Positions 14,426 through 21,808 of a DNA stretch of 22,523 nt are shown one piece after another. The notes under the pieces are model-generated. The model made no database searches and was not told where the DNA came from. It saw nothing but the letters and a program-made list of their open reading frames with translations. A program made the translations under genes and the position numbers. How positions within the stretch are numbered: the first letter of the stretch is position 1; each line of letters starts with the position of its first letter. The stretch is from assembly GCA_003663525.1 (NCBI GenBank), contig QMUF01000006.1, positions 1-22,523 on the forward strand, in the 5' to 3' direction. Source of the stretch: Thermococci archaeon (GTDB lineage Archaea > Methanobacteriota_B > Thermococci > Thermococcales > Thermococcaceae).

Positions 14426-14697
14426 GAAAAGCATTAGGCCTTTTTGCGTTTTTAGCGTTTGTGTTATTCTTGTTTGCAGCTACTATCAGTTTAAGACCTT
14501 TTGGAGAGCCCCCACATGCAGAAATGGACTCTTACTTCATAGAACACGCTCAGGAGGAAGCTTCAGCTAACAACGTTGTTACGAGTGTCGTGTTTGATTA
14601 TAGAGGTTTCGATACTCTGGGAGAAGCCACAGTTCTGTTTACTGCAGTTTCTGGAGTTCTAATGGCACTAAGACATTATGGGGGGAAGGAAAAATGA
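14422..14697 (+). CDS. Mbh-like operon 2 subunit E (MrpB N-terminal-like)
   Basis: The 91-residue protein starts with an N-terminal helix, then SYFIEHAQEEASANNVVTSVV, then FDYRGFDTLGEATVLF and a short second helix. It matches operon 1 MbhE apart from a shorter loop. Strong ribosome binding site GAGGAGGTGG; overlaps subunit D by four bases. Confidence 0.9.
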   Translation: MRKALGLFAFLAFVLFLFAATISLRPFGEPPHAEMDSYFIEHAQEEASANNVVTSVVFDYRGFDTLGEATVLFTAVSGVLMALRHYGGKEK

Positions 14698-15161
14698 CAA
14701 CTACCATTATAAAAACAACTACTAGGCTTTTAGCTCCATTAATCCTTGTGTTTGGATCATATATTATCCTACACGGACATTTAACTCCAGGTGGTGGTTT
14801 CCAGGGTGGAGCCGTCTTTGCAAGTGGTTTGATATTGCTGATAGTGGCCAATGTTAGGGATAAAGTTCAAAAATTATTTGAAAAAACTCCATTAACCCAG
14901 CTGGAGAGTCTTGGTGCTCTTGGGTTTTTGGGTATTGGTCTCTTAGGCCTAATGAGTTACACTTTCCTAAAGAATGCAATAGCGAACAGTGGATTCCTCT
15001 TTGGAGGTACAACACCTCAAGGGATAAACCCAGGATACTTGAATACAGGTGGAACATTGTCATATCTCAACATCTTTGTTGGAACAAAGGTCTTGGCAGG
15101 CCTTACTAGCATCGTACTAATCTTCTTCTTAATCCTAAGGAGGGAGAGAGATGAATGGTAG
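14694..15161 (+). CDS. Mbh-like operon 2 subunit F (MrpB/MnhB-like)
   Basis: The 155-residue protein has four helices and the hallmark HGHLTPGGGFQGGA. Ends at TAG (15159-15161), the only protein gene in this window that I see using TAG as its normal terminator. That is relevant to the amber codon in operon 1 mbhJ. The end overlaps the start of subunit G by 11 bases. Confidence 0.9.
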   Translation: MTTTIIKTTTRLLAPLILVFGSYIILHGHLTPGGGFQGGAVFASGLILLIVANVRDKVQKLFEKTPLTQLESLGALGFLGIGLLGLMSYTFLKNAIANSGFLFGGTTPQGINPGYLNTGGTLSYLNIFVGTKVLAGLTSIVLIFFLILRRERDEW

Positions 15162-15516
15162 TCTCTTTGTAAACTTTCCTTTCATAGTAGTTGCACTCTT
15201 ACTTGCACTGGGGTTTTACACAATTGGCTTTAAGCGAAATCTCATAAAAGTGATCATTGGAGTGGAGATTTTAGAAGGAGCAGTGAACATGTTTATTGTG
15301 GCTTTGGGATATGTAAAGGGAGGTTATGCACCAATATATACCCAAGCCCCACAAGAAGCAGTGGGGAAAATGGTTCTGCCAACACCTCAAGCATTGACTC
15401 TAACGAGCATTGTTATCGGTGTTGCTGTAACTGCTTTGATGTTAGCTTTTGCAGTTAATATTTACAGACACTATGGAACCTTAGATGTTACAAGAGTAAG
15501 GAGGTTGAGAGGATGA
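15151..15516 (+). CDS. Mbh-like operon 2 subunit G (MrpC/MnhC, NuoK-like)
   Basis: The 121-residue protein has three helices and LPTPQALTLTSIVIGVAV plus the C-terminus LDVTRVRRLRG. It starts at ATG 15151 behind AAGGAGGGAGAG, inside the end of subunit F. Unlike operon 1, where the start is GTG. NuoK/MrpC-type antiporter-module subunit. Confidence 0.9.
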   Translation: MNGSLFVNFPFIVVALLLALGFYTIGFKRNLIKVIIGVEILEGAVNMFIVALGYVKGGYAPIYTQAPQEAVGKMVLPTPQALTLTSIVIGVAVTALMLAFAVNIYRHYGTLDVTRVRRLRG

Positions 15517-17066
15517 TTGAACACTTGCCCGCTTTGATGGTAGCACTTCCGCTTTTTGGAGCATTTATAGCACCACTTTTCAAAAAGCACTACAAGGGAG
15601 TCTCAATCTGGGCTATCTTCATAACTGGTATAAGTGTAGTACTCTCTCTCCTGCTGATGAAGGAAGTAGTTACTAACGGAATAATAATGTACGTCTTTGG
15701 TGCAGACAAACCAACATTGGTGTTGCCTTCCGGTTATGCTGTTCCCATAAGAATTATGTTTGAAGTAGATGCAATGGGGGCATTTATGGCAATTTCTGCT
15801 ACTTTAATGAGTTTCGTTGGAGCTATCTATTCATATAGTCACGTTAAAAAAGATACAGGTTTGGAAAAGTACTATGCACTGTTAATGCTCTTAGAAGCTG
15901 GAATTTTGGGCATGGTGCTTACTGGAGATCTGTTTAACCTCTTTGTATTCCTTGAAATAGCAGGAATAGCAGGTTCGGCCTTAGTAGGGTTTAGGAACTA
16001 CCGTGGTGAGGCCAGTGAAGCAGGAATTAAATATCTGATGGTTAGTTCAGTGGCTTCTCTAATGGTGCTCTTTGCCGTAGGTATTTTCTACGGTCAGTAC
16101 GGTAACTTAAATCTTGCATATATAGCAAAAAATGTTTCCTTCAATATGGTTGATATGATAGCACTTGGTTTGTTGTTTGCATCATTTGCAATGAAATGCG
16201 GTGCAGTGCCCATGCATTACTGGGTACCAGATGCCTATACGGAAGTCCCAGCCGGAATAAACCCACCTTTGCTGGTAGCGACATATGCAAGCCTTTATGC
16301 CCTATTCAGAGTAAGCTTCACCCTATTCGCAAATGTTGTAATAGACCTCGCTAGAGTAGGGTGGATAATGTCAATTCTCGGAGTGCTTACAATGTTCATT
16401 GGAGTTACAATGGCCCTTATACAAAAAGATGTCAAGAGATTAATGAGCTATCATGCTATTTCCCAGACAGGGTACATGTTATTGGGTGTGGGTGTTGGAT
16501 TGACAGTGTTACACGATCCCAGCAAACTGGCGGAATTTGGAAGGGATGCAATGGCAGGAGGAGTTTTTCACATAATAAACCATATTATCTATAAGAGTTT
16601 GCTTCTAATGACAGCTGGAGCGTTATTCTATGTGACTGGAACCAGAAACCTTAATGAAATGGGAGGACTAGCGAGAAAAATGCCCATAACTACCATAAGT
16701 TTTATGGTCGGAGCGGCAGCAATATCTGGTCTACCCCCATTCAACGGTTTTGCAAGCAAATTTTTGATATATGAAACTTCATACAGGCTAAATCCCCTCC
16801 TTACGGTATTTGCTATGGTTACTAGTGTCCTAACACTTGCATCATTCGTCAAGGTCTTTGCATCGGCGTTTTTAGGCCCACCATTAGAAAAGTTTGAGAA
16901 TAAGAGAGAGGTGCCTAAGCCAATGATAGTGGCAATGCTTATCCTAGCGGCTCTTTGTATACTATTCGGTCTCTTTCCAAACGTAGTACTGGATAAACTT
17001 GTCTATCCAGCGGTTGATGCCTTAATCAACTTTGCTCAATATCACAGCTGGGGTGGTCTGGCATGA
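15513..17066 (+). CDS. Mbh-like operon 2 subunit H (MrpD/NuoM-like ion-pumping subunit, TM8 Lys missing)
   Basis: The 517-residue NuoM/MrpD-family protein keeps TM5 Glu148 (FLEIAG), TM7 Lys228 (MKCGAVPMHYW), HIINHIIYK and LPPFNGFASKFLIYE. Two differences from the family stand out. The usual PDAH is PDAY. The TM8 segment, which has Lys in operon 1 (VIKAGGVY), reads PPLLVATYASLYALF without any Lys and is two residues shorter. In NuoM the TM8 lysine belongs to the proton path, so coupling in this paralogue may differ. Other helices look intact. The ATG overlaps subunit G (identical junction sequence to operon 1). Confidence 0.92.
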   Translation: MIEHLPALMVALPLFGAFIAPLFKKHYKGVSIWAIFITGISVVLSLLLMKEVVTNGIIMYVFGADKPTLVLPSGYAVPIRIMFEVDAMGAFMAISATLMSFVGAIYSYSHVKKDTGLEKYYALLMLLEAGILGMVLTGDLFNLFVFLEIAGIAGSALVGFRNYRGEASEAGIKYLMVSSVASLMVLFAVGIFYGQYGNLNLAYIAKNVSFNMVDMIALGLLFASFAMKCGAVPMHYWVPDAYTEVPAGINPPLLVATYASLYALFRVSFTLFANVVIDLARVGWIMSILGVLTMFIGVTMALIQKDVKRLMSYHAISQTGYMLLGVGVGLTVLHDPSKLAEFGRDAMAGGVFHIINHIIYKSLLLMTAGALFYVTGTRNLNEMGGLARKMPITTISFMVGAAAISGLPPFNGFASKFLIYETSYRLNPLLTVFAMVTSVLTLASFVKVFASAFLGPPLEKFENKREVPKPMIVAMLILAALCILFGLFPNVVLDKLVYPAVDALINFAQYHSWGGLA

Positions 17067-17404
17067 GCTTCACATTAACTACTCCCTCAGGATTTTGGAA
17101 CCCCTTGTTCTGGGTAATATTCCTAGCGTTATTTGGACTAATAGCCTACTTGATCTATTCGAGGGGTAATCCCTCATACAAGAAAGAAAGCGATCAAGTG
17201 AGACCTTATTTGAGTGGTAACATCGAACCAGCAAAAGAGAAAGTCCAAGTAAAGGCAGGTGATATTTACTGGGGATTCATAGAGGCCTTAAAAGGTTATT
17301 ACAAGATCCTTGAAGCTATCCATACTGGAGATATAAGAGACTACATCCTCTGGTATCTAGGTGTTGGGGCCATAGTAACATTTATACTAATTGGAGGGGT
17401 GTGA
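17063..17404 (+). CDS. Mbh-like operon 2 subunit I (bridging membrane subunit)
   Basis: The 113-residue protein has an N-terminal helix (FWVIFLALFGLIAYLIY), a polar region with RPYLSGN, then VKAGDIYWGFIEALKGYYKIL and a C-terminal helix. It matches operon 1 MbhI in layout, including the SGN/SGE and WGFI blocks. ATG overlaps the subunit H stop as ATGA, a clearer start than in operon 1. Confidence 0.85.
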   Translation: MSFTLTTPSGFWNPLFWVIFLALFGLIAYLIYSRGNPSYKKESDQVRPYLSGNIEPAKEKVQVKAGDIYWGFIEALKGYYKILEAIHTGDIRDYILWYLGVGAIVTFILIGGV

Positions 17405-17405
17405 C

Positions 17406-17852
17406 ATGGGAAAATTAACCTCATTTAAGCGCTCTCTTTGGGTTTTCCATGCTTCAGGAGGGTCATGTAATGGATGCGATATCGAGATAATTGCAGCATT
17501 AACCCCGCGATACGATGCTGAAAGGTTTGGAATAAAACTTGTTGGGAGCCCAAGGCATGCTGACGTGCTTTTGGTAACGGGGGCAATCCCTAGAGACTTT
17601 GCTGATAAGTTAAGACGTATTTACGAACAAATGCCGGATCCAAAAGCAGTTATAGCGGTAGGAAATTGTGGCACTAGTGGAGGGGTTTTCTATGACTCAT
17701 ACAATATAGTTGGTCCGATAGATGAAATAATCCCAGTAGATGTCTATGTTCCAGGGTGTCCTCCTAGACCAGAGGCTATAGTGGATGCAGTTGTGAAAGC
17801 GTGGCTTAAACTTGAAAAACTTGAAAAACAATTGGAGGGGAAGGAAGAATGA
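17406..17852 (+). CDS. Mbh-like operon 2 subunit J ([NiFe]-hydrogenase small subunit, intact)
   Basis: The 148-residue small subunit carries the proximal [4Fe-4S] cluster. Ligands: GGSCNGCDIEI (both Cys), GNCGTSGG and PGCPPRPE. Where operon 1 has TAG, this gene has TCA (Ser). The block IIAALTPRYDAERFG is identical to operon 1. It has a shorter N-terminus (about eight residues fewer before WVFH). The ATG at 17406 follows GGAGGGGTG; an upstream TTG at 17391 lies before that site. This is the only intact mbhJ-like gene in the window. Confidence 0.93.
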   Translation: MGKLTSFKRSLWVFHASGGSCNGCDIEIIAALTPRYDAERFGIKLVGSPRHADVLLVTGAIPRDFADKLRRIYEQMPDPKAVIAVGNCGTSGGVFYDSYNIVGPIDEIIPVDVYVPGCPPRPEAIVDAVVKAWLKLEKLEKQLEGKEE

Positions 17853-18409
17853 CATTAACTGCTGAGGAGATCTTTGATAAACTAAAAGAGAAACTTGGAG
17901 ATGCTATATTAAACTACGAGTTCAAAGAATATAAAATGGGAGTCAAAAGGCCTAGAACCTACAAAGAGGTTTGGATGGAGATAGATAAGAATGCCTTCAA
18001 GAAGGTAGTTGAGACAATATTTGAGATAGATTATCCTCATTTACACTTTATAACAGGCGGGGACATTGGAGAAGTTATACAAATGATTTACGCATTTGGA
18101 CTTTTCCATAGGCATCCTTGGAGTGAAGTGAGCATAGTTCTAAAATTTGATCTACCAAAGAACGAACTTGTTTTACCAACAATCACAGATCTTATGCTGG
18201 GAGCTGAAACCAATGAAAGGGAAATCAGAGAAATGTTGGGTATTGAATTTGATGGTCTCAAAAACAAGAGACATCTTTTCTTGCCAGACGACTGGCCGGA
18301 AGGAAAGTACCCTTGGAGAAGAGATGAATATGGTGTTGATGACATGATTAAACACACTCACAAAAGCGTTAAAGATATAAGAGAAGAGCGAGGTGAGCAA
18401 AGTGGCTAA
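17849..18409 (+). CDS. Mbh-like operon 2 subunit K (NuoC-like)
   Basis: The 186-residue soluble protein has NEREIREMLGIEFDGL followed by RHLFLPDDWPEGKYPWRRDE, the classic NuoC/EchD C-terminal signature. It is twelve residues longer than operon 1 MbhK. Structural subunit next to the catalytic subunit. Overlaps J by four bases and L by eight bases. Confidence 0.9.
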   Translation: MTLTAEEIFDKLKEKLGDAILNYEFKEYKMGVKRPRTYKEVWMEIDKNAFKKVVETIFEIDYPHLHFITGGDIGEVIQMIYAFGLFHRHPWSEVSIVLKFDLPKNELVLPTITDLMLGAETNEREIREMLGIEFDGLKNKRHLFLPDDWPEGKYPWRRDEYGVDDMIKHTHKSVKDIREERGEQSG

Positions 18410-19640
18410 AACAACCTATTATGTTCCTATTGGTCCAATTCATCCTGCCTTAAAGGAGCCGATTAGGGTTGAAGCAGAAGTTGAAGGAGAAAAAATAGTC
18501 AAAGTTGACGTAAAGAGAGGCTTTGCCCACAGAGGAATAGAATACATGGGTATGAAGAGAAATGCAATACAAACCCTCTATCTCTCAGAGAGAATATGTG
18601 GAATATGCTCAATTTCTCACCCCTATGCATTTGTAATAGGGAGTGAAAAAGCCCTTGGAATTGAAGCTCCTCCTAGAGCCCAATACATAAGACCCATAAT
18701 AGCGGAACTTGAAAGGATACACTCACACATTCTTTGGATTGGAGTTATAGCTCACGAAATTGGCTTTGACTCTCTGCTCTTTTGGACATGGAAGGGAAGA
18801 GAAAAAGTTCTAGATGTCTTAGAGCTCATCACCGGAAACAGGATAAATTACGCTATGTACATGATAGGTGGAGTAAGGAGAGATCTAAAAGAGAGTCACA
18901 TAAAGGCCTTGAGGGATATGATAACATACTATTGGGAGTTCACTGAGCATATGAAAGAAGTTTTCCTATCTGATCCAGTTTATAAAGCGAGGACTAGAGG
19001 GGTAGCGCAGGTTCCAAAGGACATGGCTCTTAAATTAAATCTCGTAGGCCCAACAGCGAGGGCTGCTGGGTTGAGGATGGATATCAGGCAAGACATTCCT
19101 TTCGATGCTTATGCTGATATGGACGTAAAAGCAGTAGTGCCCCAGGACATTGTGGGTGAAGTTAGAGGAGACGCTTATGACGCTACTATGGTTAGAATCT
19201 ACGAAATAGAGCAGAGTCTTGATATAATAGAATACTGTATCGACAATCTTCCTGAAGGGAGAATCCTAGCTATTCCCAACTACATTGCTCTTTTGAACAA
19301 GATTAAGAAAACAGCAGGAGAGGCCATAGGTGCTCATGAGGCTCCCAGAGGGGAGGTTGTACACTACCTTAAATATGATGGAACTAGAGATGGACCGTCA
19401 GTTTGGAAGGTTGTAGCACCAAGTTACAACAATATTAACAGCTGGGGGTATTGTCTCTTAGGAGCTGAAGTAGCGGATATCCCAGTTGTAGTAGCATACA
19501 TTGATCCATGTTTGTGCTGTAATGATAGAGTAGCGGTTGTAAGAGATTCAACAGGTAAAATGTTGGATTACTCCTTCATTCACAAGAAAGCTGTTGAAAA
19601 AACAAGAGCACTAGAAAAAGAACTGGGGGTGAGAAAATGA
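18402..19640 (+). CDS. Mbh-like operon 2 subunit L ([NiFe]-hydrogenase large subunit)
   Basis: The 412-residue group 4 large subunit has all four NiFe ligands: ERICGICSISH gives Cys66 and Cys69, and DPCLCCNDR gives Cys370 and Cys373. An extra Cys372 sits inside the second motif, where operon 1 has Ser. Glu19 of HPALKEP is kept. The complete ligand set argues for a working hydrogenase and not for a sulfane-sulfur reductase (Mbx/Mbs), which has lost ligands. The sequence differs clearly from MbhL (for example SHPYAFVIGSEKALGIEAPPRA against SHNHTYTRAVEEMAGIEVPERA, given here as pieces), so it could be a formate- or CO-linked type or a second Mbh; no fdh or codh gene is in the window. GTG at 18402 follows GAGGTGA; an earlier GTG (18393) overlaps that site. 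Confidence 0.92.
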   Translation: MAKTTYYVPIGPIHPALKEPIRVEAEVEGEKIVKVDVKRGFAHRGIEYMGMKRNAIQTLYLSERICGICSISHPYAFVIGSEKALGIEAPPRAQYIRPIIAELERIHSHILWIGVIAHEIGFDSLLFWTWKGREKVLDVLELITGNRINYAMYMIGGVRRDLKESHIKALRDMITYYWEFTEHMKEVFLSDPVYKARTRGVAQVPKDMALKLNLVGPTARAAGLRMDIRQDIPFDAYADMDVKAVVPQDIVGEVRGDAYDATMVRIYEIEQSLDIIEYCIDNLPEGRILAIPNYIALLNKIKKTAGEAIGAHEAPRGEVVHYLKYDGTRDGPSVWKVVAPSYNNINSWGYCLLGAEVADIPVVVAYIDPCLCCNDRVAVVRDSTGKMLDYSFIHKKAVEKTRALEKELGVRK

Positions 19641-20605
19641 CCCCTGAAACTATCTTTTATGCAGTGGGAATGCCTATCATTGGAGTATTTCTTGGACTAG
19701 TTTACAAAGGTATCGATAGGAGAGTTTCTGCCAGAATGACATCTAGAATAGGACCACCAATAAGACAGCCTTTCTGGGATGTTGGGAAGCTACTCCTTAA
19801 AGAGACCATAGTTCCAGCGAATGCTGTAAAGTGGATTTTCAATGCAATGCCGATATTAGCATTAGCATCTTCAATGACACTCCTCCTTTATATTCCGTTT
19901 GGTATCATTAAGGCACCCTTGGAAGGTTATGGAGATTTAGTGGTAATACTCTACCTCTTAACACTTCAGGCCCTTGCAATGGCAATCGGTGGGTTTGCCT
20001 CAGGGAGTCCTTTTTCCTCAGTTGGAGCACAGAGAGAAATGGTCTTAATGATGAGTTATGAGATGCCTTTTGCAATAGTAATAACTGGATTTGCCTTAAT
20101 ATACAAGAGCTTTTCATTGAGCACTATAGCTTCAACACCTGTATGGACTATTGTAGGTCCATTAGGGGGTATAGGAGTCTTTTTGCTTTTAATAGCCTTC
20201 CTCCTAGTAACGCCAGCAGAACTTGCAAAACTTCCCTTTGATATAGCAGAAGCAGAAACAGAAATAGCTGAGGGTATGCTTGCGGAATATAGTGGAAGGA
20301 ACCTAGCTTTGTTCTACCTTTCAGATGCAGTAAGAGGCTTTGCAATGATGGCCATAGAAGTAGTACTATTCATACCATTCACATTAAGTTACTTGTTTGG
20401 CCTAAATCTCTCAGGAGCAACGCTTTACATAGTCGAGGGGCTTTGGTTCCTCTTCAAAGTGCTACTATTCTATGTGTCTGCAGTGACTTTGGTTAGAACA
20501 TCTTTTGCGAGATTCAGAATTGAACAAGCTTCAAGGTTATTCTGGGTTTACGTGAACATAATAGGCTTGCTTGGATTGCTCTTAATATGGTTGGAGGTGA
20601 TGTGA
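19637..20605 (+). CDS. Mbh-like operon 2 subunit M (NuoH-like membrane anchor)
   Basis: The 322-residue protein has about eight helices. Family blocks: DRRVSARMTSRIGPPIRQPFW, SGSPFSSVGAQREMVLM, and the acidic loop DIAEAETEIAEGMLAEYSG. Anchors the hydrogenase arm and provides the quinone-site-equivalent interface. The ATG overlaps the L stop behind GGGGGTGAG. Confidence 0.92.
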   Translation: MTPETIFYAVGMPIIGVFLGLVYKGIDRRVSARMTSRIGPPIRQPFWDVGKLLLKETIVPANAVKWIFNAMPILALASSMTLLLYIPFGIIKAPLEGYGDLVVILYLLTLQALAMAIGGFASGSPFSSVGAQREMVLMMSYEMPFAIVITGFALIYKSFSLSTIASTPVWTIVGPLGGIGVFLLLIAFLLVTPAELAKLPFDIAEAETEIAEGMLAEYSGRNLALFYLSDAVRGFAMMAIEVVLFIPFTLSYLFGLNLSGATLYIVEGLWFLFKVLLFYVSAVTLVRTSFARFRIEQASRLFWVYVNIIGLLGLLLIWLEVM

Positions 20606-20606
20606 A

Positions 20607-21065
20607 ATGCCAACAAAAGCAATGTTTCTTATGATAAAACAGGCGCTTCAAAAGCCTTTCACCAATCCTTTCCCTGTAAAACATGCCCCTGTAAATGTTA
20701 CTGCACTTATTGAGAAGGTGCAGAAGGGAGAAGTGCAGATATATCCTCCAATTCCGATTCCCGAGGAGTTTAGAGGGAAGATTCATTATGATCCTGAGAG
20801 ATGCATCGGATGCAGGTTCTGTATTACTGTTTGTCCAGCAAACGCTATGGAGTGGATACCTGAACTCAGGAAAATAAGGCATTACGTTTCAAGATGCATG
20901 TTCTGTGCTTTGTGTGTGGATGTTTGCCCCGGTAAGAAGTTTCCGGGAGAGGAAAAACCAGTAAAGGCTCTTTCGATAAGTGAGGACTTCCTACTAGCAG
21001 ACTATGACAAATATAGTGACAATTTAATAGAAGAACCACCTGAAGCTAAGGAGAAAGGTCTTTAA
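20607..21065 (+). CDS. Mbh-like operon 2 subunit N (NuoI-like ferredoxin subunit)
   Basis: The 152-residue protein has two [4Fe-4S] motifs: Cys66/69/72/76 (RCIGCRFCITVCP) and Cys97/100/103/107 (RCMFCALCVDVCP). Compared with operon 1 MbhN it has an insertion of ~20 residues before PIPEEFRGKI and a lysine-rich insertion after the second motif (GKKFPGEEKP). It lacks the extra two-cluster C-terminal domain. Electron entry point from ferredoxin. Starts 1 base after subunit M, ribosome binding site GGAGGTGATG. Confidence 0.92.
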   Translation: MPTKAMFLMIKQALQKPFTNPFPVKHAPVNVTALIEKVQKGEVQIYPPIPIPEEFRGKIHYDPERCIGCRFCITVCPANAMEWIPELRKIRHYVSRCMFCALCVDVCPGKKFPGEEKPVKALSISEDFLLADYDKYSDNLIEEPPEAKEKGL

Positions 21066-21086
21066 CCTCTTTTACTTTATTATTTA
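21064..21086 (+). terminator. T-rich region after operon 2
   Basis: CCTCTTTTACTTTATTATTT follows the last stop codon and precedes the DUF72 gene. It may terminate operon 2 or act as a TATA-like element; neither is certain. Confidence 0.3.
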
Positions 21087-21088
21087 TC

Positions 21089-21808
21089 ATGATAGTTGTG
21101 GGTACATGTGGGTTTTGTGAAGCAAGAAAGAAATACTTTCAAGATTTTAAGAGTGTGGAAGTCCAACAGAGTTTTTATAGAGTTCTCCAAGATAAAACTC
21201 TACAAAAATGGAGAGATGAATCCCCAGAAGATTTTATATTCTCAATTAAAGCTTTTCAAGGTATTACTCACCCATCCACTAGCCCAACATGGCGAAGGAG
21301 TAATATTTCACCTTCTAAAGAGGTTGGCTTTTTAAAGCCTACTCAAGAGGTGTTCAAATATTGGGAAATCACTCTCCACGAAGCAAAAATATTAGGAGCA
21401 AAGTTTGTTTTAATCCAGCTTCCTAAGGGATTCAAAGAAAGTGAAGAAAGTTTTAACAATGCTGAGAAGTTTTTTACACAAATAGAGAGAGGTGATTTTG
21501 AAATTGCAGTAGAACTAAGGGGATGGAGTGAAAAAGGGATAAAAGAATTTGTTAGAGAGTTTGATCTCATTGACGTTACAGACCCTTTGGTAAGAGAACC
21601 CCTTCACGTTGGGGAGACCAATTATTACCGTCTTCATGGTACTTATGAAAAGAGAAAGATAATTTACAAGCATAAATACAGCCAAGAGGAGTTGCAAGGA
21701 ATAGCAAAGAAAGTAAAAGATTGGAATAAAAAAGAAAGCTATGTTTACTTTAATAATGCCTATATGTGTGAGGATGCAAGGAGCTTCATTCAAACCCTGG
21801 CTTTCTGA
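21089..21808 (+). CDS. DUF72 (YecE-like) family protein
   Basis: The 239-residue protein begins VVGTCGF, followed by an aromatic/basic segment and VEVQQSFYR; then [18 protein letters not shown]-type strands ([10 protein letters not shown]), VELRGW, YYRLHGT and a final [13 protein letters not shown]. These are the hallmarks of DUF72, a TIM-barrel family of unknown biochemical role found widely in bacteria and archaea. The ATG has no clear ribosome binding site, so the message may be leaderless or translated from operon 2 read-through. Its last 23 bases overlap the end of the convergent gyaR-like gene. Confidence 0.85.
   Translation: MIVVGTCGFCEARKKYFQDFKSVEVQQSFYRVLQDKTLQKWRDESPEDFIFSIKAFQGITHPSTSPTWRRSNISPSKEVGFLKPTQEVFKYWEITLHEAKILGAKFVLIQLPKGFKESEESFNNAEKFFTQIERGDFEIAVELRGWSEKGIKEFVREFDLIDVTDPLVREPLHVGETNYYRLHGTYEKRKIIYKHKYSQEELQGIAKKVKDWNKKESYVYFNNAYMCEDARSFIQTLAF

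Noticed and set aside
13043..21065. Operon 2 as the sulfane-sulfur reductase Mbx/Mbs
   Set aside because: The gene order is the 14-gene Mbh order with one H gene, all four NiFe Cys ligands are present, and the SurR site is in the activating position. A phylogeny would be needed to settle it.
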